The position numbers were made by a program, and so were the translations under genes. Under the pieces are notes generated by a model that was given only the letters and a program-made list of their open reading frames with translations, did no database searches and was not told the DNA's origin. A DNA stretch of 8,128 bases from Halanaerobiales bacterium. Lineage in GTDB: Bacteria; Bacillota_F; Halanaerobiia; DY22613. The stretch's first letter is position 1. Each line of letters begins with the position of its first letter. The stretch spans positions 1 through 8,128 of the forward strand of contig JAGMES010000183.1 in assembly GCA_023128035.1 (NCBI GenBank). Reading direction: 5' to 3'. Below are positions 1 through 5,442 of the stretch, piece by piece.

Positions 1-76
1 AATTGTTTTTAATCTTCAGTGGGGGTAGAATCCCCTACTGAAGCCCCGATGTTCAGCTTTAGCTGGACGAGTTCAC
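1..76 (+). mobile_element. Right end of an IS200/IS605-family element (partial)
   Basis: No transposase is in the window; the call rests on end structure. Two consecutive hairpins are seen: 14-25 paired with 32-43 (12 bp, one G.T pair, 6-nt loop, G-rich/C-rich arms), then 51-57 paired with 62-68 (7 bp, loop TTTA), followed by GAGTTCAC ending at 76. Subterminal imperfect hairpins plus a short cleavage motif at the tip are typical of IS200/IS605 right ends, and from memory TTCAC resembles the right cleavage motif of ISDra2-type elements. In TnpB-carrying members this end is also the 3' scaffold of the guide (omega) RNA, so the guide would be read from 77 onward. Positions 56-77 recur inverted at 8107-8128, which supports a multicopy element. 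The element body lies left of the window. Confidence 0.7.
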
Positions 77-77
77 T
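56..77 (+). repeat. Left arm of a 22-bp exact inverted repeat bracketing the window
   Basis: These 22 bases match the reverse complement of 8107-8128 without mismatch. The match stops at 78 (G here, A at the corresponding place in the other copy). On the other side it runs to the window edge, so the true repeat is at least 22 bp and probably the whole IS element. Base 77 (T) lies just outside the proposed element tip and may be shared by chance. Confidence 0.9.
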
Positions 78-143
78 GGATTAGTGATACCTGTTTGATG
101 GAATATATAGTTCTTTCTCCACAAATTATATTATTCCTTCAAG

Positions 144-169
144 AAAAAAAGATGATCAAGAGATCATCT
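144..169 (-). terminator. Rho-independent terminator of the ABC exporter operon
   Basis: Read on the minus strand, an 8-bp perfect stem (169-162 with 157-150, 4-nt loop) is followed by seven T residues (150-144). The stop codon of the ABC transporter gene (156-158) sits inside the stem, so coding sequence and terminator overlap. This marks the end of the three-gene minus-strand operon. Confidence 0.8.
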
Positions 170-1853
170 CACAACTTTCTTCAATAGCTATCTCATTTAC
201 ACCTTCAAAACGAATAATCTTATCAGCATAACGCAAAAGGTGAGGTTTATGGCTGATAAATAGAATAATCTTATCCTTCTTGTTCTTAGCAAGCCATTCA
301 AAAAATTCTTCTTCTGTCTCCACATCAATAGCTGAAGTTGCTTCATCTAACAGAATAACCTGAGGGTCAGCTGCCATTGCCCTGATGATTCCAATCTTCT
401 GTCTTTGCCCCCCTGAAAAATTTTCTCCACTTTTTTCAGCGATTGTATCATATCCTTCTGGCAATGACTCAATAAAATCTCTAATATTCAACATTTCCGC
501 TAATTCATCAATCTTTTTAAAAGAAAGATCCCGTCTTCCAAGTTTGATATTATCCATTATACTCAGGTTAAATAAATATGTTTCCTGTGGTACAACACCA
601 AATAATTGTTGAAGAGATTTCCTTTTCAAACTTCCAATAGGTATACTATCTATAGATACCTTTCCTTCCATTGGCTTATATTGATCGGTAACTAAGCCGA
701 ATAAAGTCGATTTACCTATACCATTACGGCCAACAATTCCTATCATCTGACCAGGCTTTAGAGTCAATGAAAAATCATCTAATAATTTATCCTGTTCTTC
801 ATTATACGCAAAAGTAATTCCTTTCAACTCAATCTCATTATTAATTTTATCTAAAAGTACCCTTTCTCCTTCATCTCCACTTTCATCAAAATCATGAAGC
901 AATTCATAATAACGATTAAAAGCTGTTAATGTTCTTTGTAATTCTATATTCAAATGCGCAAGAGAACGCACTGGGCCATACAATCTTCCTAGATAAGAAT
1001 AAAAAGCAGTAAATGATCCAATTGTCATAATACCTTCAATAACCAGCTTCCCACCAAAAACTATCAGTGCAGTCGGAGCAATAGCATAAACATAAGACAT
1101 AAATTGTCCATTTAAAATACCAAAATAGACCATTTTCATCTGAGAGTTGATCAATGTATGTAAACTTTTTGAAAATCTAAGTACTCCATATCTTTCTTTT
1201 CTAAAATATTTTAGAATACTTATACCTTGCAAATTTTCCTGTAATACATTTGAGGCTTGAGCATAATTCTCCATGATTTCCCGATTACCTTTTTGAAATT
1301 TAGGATTGAAATATTTCAACCCTATTACAACAAGTGGTATAGAAAAACAAACAATCAATGCAAGTTGCCAATTTAAGGAAAACATAATTGCAATAGTCGC
1401 TACAAAACTAACAATTTCAGTAACTAATCTTATTAGAGTAGTTGAAAAAAGTGATAAAACATCTCTAACTTCTTGAAAAATCCTACTCATCAACTCTCCT
1501 ACATTCTTTTTATGAAAAAATAGAATATCTTTTTCTGAAAGTTTATCGAATAAAGCCATTCTTAAATCATATCCTAAACGATTACGAATATAACCAAAAA
1601 TATACTCTTGAAAAATTGAAACAGTATTCTGTGCAACCAATACTCCTAGAGAGATTGCTAAAATTATATAAACCAATTCCATACTCTTATCAACTAAAGC
1701 AAAATCCAACAAATATTTCATCAGCAACGGTGAAGTTAAACCTAGAAGGGTCGATAATAAAACACAGAAAAAACCAATAACCTGCCGACCTAGATAAGGT
1801 TTAATAAATCCCCAATAACACTTAAAATAATCTTTATAACTATATTTTTCCAT
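156..1853 (-). CDS. ABC exporter, fused membrane and ATP-binding domains
   Basis: A 565-residue half-transporter that would act as a dimer in the cytoplasmic membrane and use ATP to export a substrate that cannot be named from sequence. Residues 1-310 form the type-1 exporter membrane domain, with hydrophobic segments near 24-45, 60-78, 140-180 and 245-275. The nucleotide-binding domain follows: Walker A GRNGIGKST (375-383), Q-loop Q423, signature FSGGQ (479-483), Walker B VILLDE (499-504), D-loop SAID (507-510), and switch His535 in FISHKP. All catalytic residues are present, so it should be active. Length is normal for the family. The ATG is preceded by GTGGAG at good spacing. It is the last gene of an operon, 28 bp after the DUF1405 gene, and ends in a terminator. 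No peptidase domain is present. Lipid, peptide or drug export are all possible. Confidence 0.95.
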   Translation of the reverse strand: MEKYSYKDYFKCYWGFIKPYLGRQVIGFFCVLLSTLLGLTSPLLMKYLLDFALVDKSMELVYIILAISLGVLVAQNTVSIFQEYIFGYIRNRLGYDLRMALFDKLSEKDILFFHKKNVGELMSRIFQEVRDVLSLFSTTLIRLVTEIVSFVATIAIMFSLNWQLALIVCFSIPLVVIGLKYFNPKFQKGNREIMENYAQASNVLQENLQGISILKYFRKERYGVLRFSKSLHTLINSQMKMVYFGILNGQFMSYVYAIAPTALIVFGGKLVIEGIMTIGSFTAFYSYLGRLYGPVRSLAHLNIELQRTLTAFNRYYELLHDFDESGDEGERVLLDKINNEIELKGITFAYNEEQDKLLDDFSLTLKPGQMIGIVGRNGIGKSTLFGLVTDQYKPMEGKVSIDSIPIGSLKRKSLQQLFGVVPQETYLFNLSIMDNIKLGRRDLSFKKIDELAEMLNIRDFIESLPEGYDTIAEKSGENFSGGQRQKIGIIRAMAADPQVILLDEATSAIDVETEEEFFEWLAKNKKDKIILFISHKPHLLRYADKIIRFEGVNEIAIEESCEMIS

Positions 1854-1881
1854 ATTTATTCACTCCACTCTAAACTTCCTC

Positions 1882-2505
1882 TTACTTATCTAAACACTCC
1901 ACTTCACTTTGATGGCCTAACCGATGATGAGATCTATAATAAACTACAAACATCCAAATTATTATAAACCCTGTTAACAAAAAAGTTCCAAACCTAACCT
2001 CTGGCAATCTTCTTCCATCTGGCAACCATGGAAATACTCCAAAATAATAGTCAACAAAATCATTGACAAAAAGCCAGATTGATGCAATCCAAAATCCTCT
2101 CCTACTAATCTTCATTCTAGTTGCAAAAACTACACCTAAAACCAACATTCCAAAATGGCTAGTAAAAAGCATTATATGTTGGAAATAGTAAAGCTCTCTG
2201 TCAAACCAAAACAATCCAATTACAGACGTTGTCCAAATTCCATATTTGATCAAATCTGCAACTACTATCACTCTAAAAGTATTGCTAGGAAGATTTTTAG
2301 CAACTAAAAAAACCCAAATTAGAAAGAAAAACACCGCTCTAGGACAATCAGGCGTAAAAAACCAAAATTTAAATGGTGTTACAGCTAACTGATATTTATA
2401 CCAATAGAACCCATAGATTGAACCAATCAGGCTAATCCCCATTACCAACCAATAAAACCATGGAGTTGTCATAATTTTTTGCTGTAACTTATACAAATTA
2501 TTCAT
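1882..2505 (-). CDS. DUF1405 (YpjA-like) multi-pass membrane protein
   Basis: A 207-residue integral membrane protein with about six hydrophobic segments (near 16-34, 54-69, 77-99, 109-128, 136-152, 172-190). The N-terminal block with GSIYGFYWY (28-36), then TP and FFTPDCPRAVFFF (49-61), and LIKYGIW (85-91) is what I recall as the hallmark of DUF1405, the family of B. subtilis YpjA. No biochemical function is known to me. The start ATG overlaps the end of the acyltransferase gene by 8 bp, with GAGG 8 nt upstream inside that gene, so translation is probably coupled. The ABC exporter gene follows 28 bp later. Conserved His (H110, H117) and Asp/Tyr residues in the loops could be functional, but this is not shown. 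Family assignment rests on remembered motif similarity; the membrane topology call is firm. Confidence 0.85.
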   Translation of the reverse strand: MNNLYKLQQKIMTTPWFYWLVMGISLIGSIYGFYWYKYQLAVTPFKFWFFTPDCPRAVFFFLIWVFLVAKNLPSNTFRVIVVADLIKYGIWTTSVIGLFWFDRELYYFQHIMLFTSHFGMLVLGVVFATRMKISRRGFWIASIWLFVNDFVDYYFGVFPWLPDGRRLPEVRFGTFLLTGFIIIWMFVVYYRSHHRLGHQSEVECLDK

Positions 2506-2992
2506 CGACTTTTCCTCTTTCTTTAATCTGCATGGGTGAGCCTATAACAAAAGCTCCAGGAGGAACATCTTTGTGCACAACAGTCCCTGCACCTATTATT
2601 GCACCATCACCAATCTTTACTCCCGCTAAAATTGTACTATTCGCACCAATTAATACATCTCTGCCTATTTCCACAGGGCCAATTCGCCATTCATTAACCA
2701 AAAATTCATGACATAGAATTACTGAATCATACCCCACAATGCAATTTTCTCCTATAGTAATAAGTTCAGGCCAAAAAACATCAACCATGCTCATTAAACC
2801 AAAGGCTGTATTTTTTCCAACCTTTACTCTAATTAAACGAATTAACCAAACCTTTGCTCTTAAGGATGGCATGAACCGACAAATACTTATTATTAAAAAC
2901 TGCCAAATAACCAATAGGGGATTTTTAATTTTCCAACAGTGAAGTAATGAGTTTTTTTCTCCTGGTGTTTTATGAACTTCTAATCTGCGCAC
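2498..2992 (-). CDS. Hexapeptide-repeat acyltransferase (YvoF-like)
   Basis: A 164-residue left-handed beta-helix acyltransferase, expected to move an acetyl or other acyl group from CoA to a sugar, lipid or other acceptor. Residues 15-60 form an amphipathic/hydrophobic N-terminal part (two helices), and about 70-150 hold the hexapeptide repeats (ITIGEN, VEIGRD, VLIGAN, VKIGDG, AIIGAG). His95 in CHEFLV is the likely catalytic base, and KDVPPGAFVIGSP (141-153) is the usual C-terminal turn. The overall pattern (GEKNSL near the N-terminus, GYDSVILCHEFL) recalls B. subtilis YvoF. The start is GTG at 2992, supported by a perfect AAGGAG 8 nt upstream; a nearby ATG at 2994 is out of frame. It is the first gene of the operon with DUF1405 and the ABC exporter, overlapping the next gene by 8 bp. 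The substrate is unknown. Confidence 0.9.
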   Translation of the reverse strand: MRRLEVHKTPGEKNSLLHCWKIKNPLLVIWQFLIISICRFMPSLRAKVWLIRLIRVKVGKNTAFGLMSMVDVFWPELITIGENCIVGYDSVILCHEFLVNEWRIGPVEIGRDVLIGANSTILAGVKIGDGAIIGAGTVVHKDVPPGAFVIGSPMQIKERGKVDE

Positions 2993-3000
2993 ATTTCCAA

Positions 3001-3006
3001 CTCCTT
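3001..3006 (-). promoter_or_regulatory. RBS that fixes the GTG start of the acyltransferase
   Basis: On the minus strand AAGGAG lies 8 nt before GTG at 2992. No ATG is available in frame near this position, so the strong site decides the non-ATG start. Confidence 0.8.
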
Positions 3007-3032
3007 ATCCTATGGTTTATTTTACATTTTAT

Positions 3033-3062
3033 TTATTCTTCCTCTACTGGCCCTTTTCCTGC
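3033..3062 (-). promoter_or_regulatory. Predicted SigH promoter of the acyltransferase/DUF1405/ABC operon
   Basis: On the minus strand GCAGGAAAA (3062-3054) and GAAGAATAA (3041-3033) are separated by 12 bp. This fits every defined position of the B. subtilis SigH consensus as I know it, RnAGGAwWW-N11-12-RnnGAATww. The transcript would begin near 3026, about 34 nt before the GTG start. The cognate-type sigma factor is encoded at 7314-7979. The match was found by eye. Confidence 0.65.
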
Positions 3063-3068
3063 CAAATT

Positions 3069-3097
3069 ATTATATATAAATATTTACCTTGTATTAA
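3069..3097 (-). promoter_or_regulatory. Possible vegetative (SigA) promoter of the acyltransferase operon
   Basis: Minus strand: TTAATA (3097-3092) and a perfect TATAAT (3074-3069), 17-bp spacer. The -35 is poor (4 of 6) and the region is AT-rich, so chance is a real alternative. Its -35 overlaps that of the divergent promoter of the PAP2 gene. Confidence 0.35.
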
Positions 3098-3117
3098 AAC
3101 ACAAGTTTTGCTATGAT
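3089..3117 (+). promoter_or_regulatory. Predicted SigA promoter of the PAP2 phosphatase gene
   Basis: TTGTAT (3089-3094), 17-bp spacer, TATGAT (3112-3117), with TG at 3109-3110 giving an extended -10. Transcription would start near 3124, leaving a leader of about 37 nt. Confidence 0.6.
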
Positions 3118-3146
3118 ATAAGTACTAAACATACTCATAATACTCT

Positions 3147-3153
3147 AAGGGGG
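3147..3153 (+). promoter_or_regulatory. RBS that fixes the TTG start of the PAP2 gene
   Basis: AAGGGGG lies 7 nt before TTG at 3161. The next in-frame Met is residue 50, downstream of the signal peptide, so TTG is the best start. Confidence 0.8.
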
Positions 3154-3160
3154 ACTCCAA

Positions 3161-3781
3161 TTGAATCAAATAACAAAAAAAATATTGTTAGCTCTAGTTA
3201 TTGTTCTCTTTTTTGCATTTCCTATTAGTGCTCAAGAGAAAAGTTTAGACGAAATTATTTTTGATTTTATTAATCAAGACCTACATATATCGTCTTTAGA
3301 TCAACCAATGCTTCTAATTACTCACTCAGGGGACGGTTTAACTCAAGGATTGGTTGCTGGTGGTTTTTATCTAGCTGGAGAAAAGGATACTGCTACCTTA
3401 ATCACTTCAGCCCTTTTAAAAACCTGGTGGACAACAAATATAGCAAAATCAATAGTACAACGCCCACGACCAGGAGCTACTCTAGGTGATGTAAACTTTG
3501 TCGGAGATTATAAAATTACTGATCATAGAAGTTTTCCATCTGGTCATACAACAGGTGCATTTGCAGTTGCCACTGTTTTAAGTCACCAATATCCAAAATA
3601 TACACCTTACTTTTATACTTATTCCTCACTTGTAGGTATTTCACGAATTTATACTGGTGTTCACTATCCTAGTGATGTTTTAGTTGGTGCTTATCTTGGA
3701 ATACTCATCGGACAAAGTACAATAAAACATAAAAACCTAATTATCACTGGTAACTTTATTGAATACAGTATTAAATTTTAA
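3161..3781 (+). CDS. PAP2-family phosphatase with N-terminal signal peptide
   Basis: A 206-residue acid phosphatase of the PAP2/vanadium-haloperoxidase fold; family members remove phosphate from lipid phosphates, isoprenoid pyrophosphates or small phosphomonoesters. The three family motifs are complete: K96 followed by R103-P104 (KSIVQRPRP), PSGH at 126-129, and SR161-162 with H168 and D172 (SRIYTGVHYPSD). The N-terminus is a typical signal peptide: KK at 6-7, a hydrophobic core 9-20, and a likely cleavage site after PISA at residue 24. The protein should therefore act outside the cytoplasmic membrane. It starts with TTG and has its own promoter; it is the only rightward gene in the window and ends at a strong terminator. 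The C-terminus shows an alternating hydrophobic strand ending in Phe. The substrate is not predictable. Confidence 0.92.
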   Translation: MNQITKKILLALVIVLFFAFPISAQEKSLDEIIFDFINQDLHISSLDQPMLLITHSGDGLTQGLVAGGFYLAGEKDTATLITSALLKTWWTTNIAKSIVQRPRPGATLGDVNFVGDYKITDHRSFPSGHTTGAFAVATVLSHQYPKYTPYFYTYSSLVGISRIYTGVHYPSDVLVGAYLGILIGQSTIKHKNLIITGNFIEYSIKF

Positions 3782-3783
3782 AT

Positions 3784-3825
3784 TATTAAAAAACCGATTG
3801 GTATATGCCAATCGGTTTTTTAATA
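3784..3825. terminator. Bidirectional terminator between the PAP2 gene and hpf
   Basis: Stem of up to 18 bp (3784-3801 with 3808-3825) with a 6-nt loop. A GC-containing core (CCGATTGG / CCAATCGG) is flanked by A6 on the left and T6 on the right, so it can end transcription from both convergent genes, whose stop codons lie at 3781 and 3842. Confidence 0.95.
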
Positions 3826-3841
3826 TATAAAAATTTAATTT

Positions 3842-4381
3842 TTAGAATTCAGGATCAATCAATCCATATTGACCATTTTTCCGCTTATAAACTACATTTA
3901 CTGTTTCGGTATCAGCATTCGTAAATACGAAGAAATCATGCCCGATTAAATCCATTTGCATAACAGCCTCTTCAACTGACATAGGCTTAACGGAAAAACG
4001 TTTAGTTCTCACAATCTTAGGTTCTTCTTCATTATCAAGTTCACCTGGTTCACTCACAAACTGCAATTTAAATTCCTGCTTCCGTTCGCGAATCTTGCGA
4101 TTAATTCTGGTTTTATGTTTGCGAACCTGACGTTCTAATTTGTCAATAACACCATCAATGGAAGCATACATATCACCGGAACTTTCTTCACCTCGCAAAA
4201 TTAATCCATCTACCATAATGGTAACCTCTACAATATGGCGCTCCTTCTCCACTTCTAATGCTACTAGAGCTTCAATAAAAGCCTCTTGGAAATACTTTTC
4301 AATCTTCCCTATTTTTTCTTCCACATAGCCTTTTAGCGCGTTGGTGAGTTCCAAATTCTTTCCACGAATTGCAATTTTCAT
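3842..4381 (-). CDS. hpf: Ribosome hibernation promoting factor, long form
   Basis: A 179-residue long HPF. In stationary phase this protein binds the 30S subunit and pairs 70S ribosomes into inactive 100S dimers. Residues 1-100 are the S30AE ribosome-binding domain (MKIAIRGKNLELTNALKGYV start, basic tract 87-101), then an acidic linker (111-121), and the C-terminal dimerisation domain (about 122-179, with RTKRFSVKPMSVEEAVMQM and GQYGLIDPEF). Length matches the long HPF of other Bacillota (YvyD/HPF). The start at 4381 is chosen because AGGAGG lies 7 nt upstream and a SigH-type promoter lies at 4416-4444. The frame is open to 4480, but that stretch contains the promoter and does not look like HPF. 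SigH control agrees with what is known for B. subtilis yvyD. Convergent with the PAP2 gene across a shared terminator. Confidence 0.97.
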   Translation of the reverse strand: MKIAIRGKNLELTNALKGYVEEKIGKIEKYFQEAFIEALVALEVEKERHIVEVTIMVDGLILRGEESSGDMYASIDGVIDKLERQVRKHKTRINRKIRERKQEFKLQFVSEPGELDNEEEPKIVRTKRFSVKPMSVEEAVMQMDLIGHDFFVFTNADTETVNVVYKRKNGQYGLIDPEF

Positions 4382-4388
4382 AGCTATG

Positions 4389-4394
4389 CCTCCT
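4389..4394 (-). promoter_or_regulatory. RBS that fixes the hpf start
   Basis: Perfect AGGAGG on the minus strand, 7 nt before ATG at 4381. It excludes the upstream in-frame Met codons as the main start. Confidence 0.9.
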
Positions 4395-4415
4395 CTCTTT
4401 TTATCCTTGTTATAT

Positions 4416-4444
4416 TTATTCAACAAATATAATGAGAATCCTTC
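4416..4444 (-). promoter_or_regulatory. Predicted SigH promoter of hpf
   Basis: Minus strand GAAGGATTC (4444-4436) and GTTGAATAA (4424-4416), spacer 11 bp. This fits RnAGGAwWW-N11-12-RnnGAATww with one mismatch (final C for W). The predicted start is near 4409, giving a leader of about 28 nt that holds the AGGAGG site. hpf (yvyD) is a known SigH target in B. subtilis, which supports the call independently. Confidence 0.75.
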
Positions 4445-4484
4445 CATTTCAACGATTTTTCTCATCGTTTCCTCTTTCATCTTT

Positions 4485-4501
4485 AGTATCTTGTAGATAC
4501 T
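4485..4501. repeat. 17-bp palindrome upstream of hpf, with T-tract on the plus strand
   Basis: Arms AGTATCT (4485-4491) and AGATACT (4495-4501), loop TGT. On the plus strand it is followed by T residues (4501-4506), so it has the form of a weak terminator in that direction. On the minus strand it lies about 40 bp upstream of the hpf SigH promoter and could be an operator. A second, 6-bp inverted repeat (4451-4456 with 4464-4469) lies between the two. Confidence 0.5.
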
Positions 4502-4550
4502 TTTTTACTATTCATCTTAAAAAATAATATTAAAATGATTCGCCCACGAC

Positions 4551-4734
4551 TTTTCCACAGATTTTCTGTATAACTTGTGGATAATGTGGATAACTTTCTA
4601 AATAAGTTGATATATCAGTACGTTCGCGGCAAAATATAAGTGGATAACTTTTGGTTATATTTGTAATTTAGTTGTGGATAGTGGGGAAAACTCCCTTTTA
4701 GCCGTACAATATCAAGTCTTTAGATTGTGGATAA
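4551..4734. promoter_or_regulatory. Cluster of DnaA boxes between comFC and hpf
   Basis: The 374-bp gap 4382-4755 holds six 9-mers like the DnaA box TTATCCACA. Perfect (complement strand): 4576-4584, 4585-4593 (directly abutting) and 4726-4734. One mismatch: 4551-4559 (TTTTCCACA, opposite orientation), 4639-4647 (AGTGGATAA) and 4673-4681 (TGTGGATAG). Five of six point the same way. Three perfect copies of a 9-mer in under 400 bp are far beyond chance. An AT-rich tract (about 4500-4540) lies on the hpf side of the tandem pair, where an unwinding element would be expected in an origin. The replication genes dnaA, dnaN or recF are absent, so a DnaA-binding regulatory or titration site is more likely than oriC. 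No terminator for comFC is evident here. Confidence 0.8.
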
Positions 4735-4755
4735 AATTTAGAAAGAATCTGTTAC

Positions 4756-5442
4756 CTAACTAATTCTACCAGATGCCAAAACATAAACTCCTATATGTCT
4801 TCCACCAGCTTCTTTTAATACCCGAGCAATCTCATCACATGTAGTACCAGTTGTAAAAATATCATCAATAATTAACCAATTTTTATCTTTTACCTTCACT
4901 TCTTTTTTCAATTGAAAGGCTCCTTCCATGTTCTTTTGCCTTTCTTCACGATTTAATTTATTCTGCGGGAGTGTCTCCTTTATTCTGGTAACCCAATCAC
5001 AACAAGGAAGATTTAAATAAAAAGATAGACCTCGCGCCAATAGTAGTGCATGATTATAGCCTCTTTCACGAAGGCGTTCTTCATGCATGGCAACAGGAAT
5101 AAATCCATCCCATTTTTCCTTTGGAAAAACAATCGGATAGTGAGCAACCATTAACTCTACTAAAGGAAAAATAAGCTCACGTTTACTATAATATTTAAAA
5201 CTATAAATTAAATCTTTTATATTCCCCTCATAAAAAGCTACACCCCGAACCTGATCGAAATATTGCTTTTCTGCTTTTTGGATATCTTTTAGATCAAAAT
5301 CCGAAAAAAACTGAATGGAATTTAAACACTTATTACAAATTCCATATTGATTTTCCCAACCAGTTAATTCACTCTCACAATGACAACAATAATCTGGCTC
5401 AGGATAGATTTTTTTTAAGATTGGATTTAGAATCTTAAGCAT
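4756..5442 (-). CDS. comFC: Competence protein ComFC, phosphoribosyltransferase-like
   Basis: A 228-residue ComFC/GntX-family protein, a cytoplasmic partner of ComFA needed for efficient DNA uptake in natural transformation. The N-terminus has a four-Cys zinc site: C19/C22 (CCHC) and C36/C39 (CNKC). The C-terminal half is a type I phosphoribosyltransferase fold with the PRPP-binding motif IIDDIFTTGTT (191-201). LRERGYNHALLLA (about 124-136) is the usual family block. The start at 5442 is chosen over the in-frame Met at 5472 because GAGGGGG lies 7 nt upstream and the gene then overlaps comFA by 8 bp, implying translational coupling. The ordinary ComFB gene found between comFA and comFC in B. 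subtilis is absent. No clear terminator follows; the DnaA-box region begins directly after. Confidence 0.96.
   Translation of the reverse strand: MLKILNPILKKIYPEPDYCCHCESELTGWENQYGICNKCLNSIQFFSDFDLKDIQKAEKQYFDQVRGVAFYEGNIKDLIYSFKYYSKRELIFPLVELMVAHYPIVFPKEKWDGFIPVAMHEERLRERGYNHALLLARGLSFYLNLPCCDWVTRIKETLPQNKLNREERQKNMEGAFQLKKEVKVKDKNWLIIDDIFTTGTTCDEIARVLKEAGGRHIGVYVLASGRIS

Noticed and set aside
1..43. The first hairpin (14-43) as an ordinary rho-independent terminator
   Set aside because: There is no T-tract after the stem. The second hairpin and the repeated tip fit an IS200/IS605 end better.
385..612. Plus-strand open frame inside the ABC transporter gene, and similar frames at 2739-2942, 4140-4328 and 5695-5910
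   Set aside because: All lie opposite well-supported coding sequence and show no domain or RBS of their own.
2947..3228. Plus-strand open frame across the divergent intergenic region
   Set aside because: It overlaps the acyltransferase start, the promoters and the PAP2 signal peptide, with no RBS or recognisable protein.
4382..4480. 33-residue N-terminal extension of HPF, with an upstream Met preceded by GAGGAA
   Set aside because: The AGGAGG at 4389-4394 and the normal HPF start MKIAIRGKN point to 4381. The extension contains a SigH-type promoter and has no resemblance to HPF.
4382..4755. Chromosomal origin (oriC) proper
   Set aside because: DnaA boxes and an AT-rich tract are present, but neighbouring replication genes and divergent gene orientation are missing. 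Kept as a DnaA-box cluster, with oriC as a minor possibility.
4680..4755. Terminator of the sigH-comFA-comFC transcript
   Set aside because: Only a weak 3-4 bp GGG/CCC stem is seen, without a U-tract after it. No supportable terminator was found.
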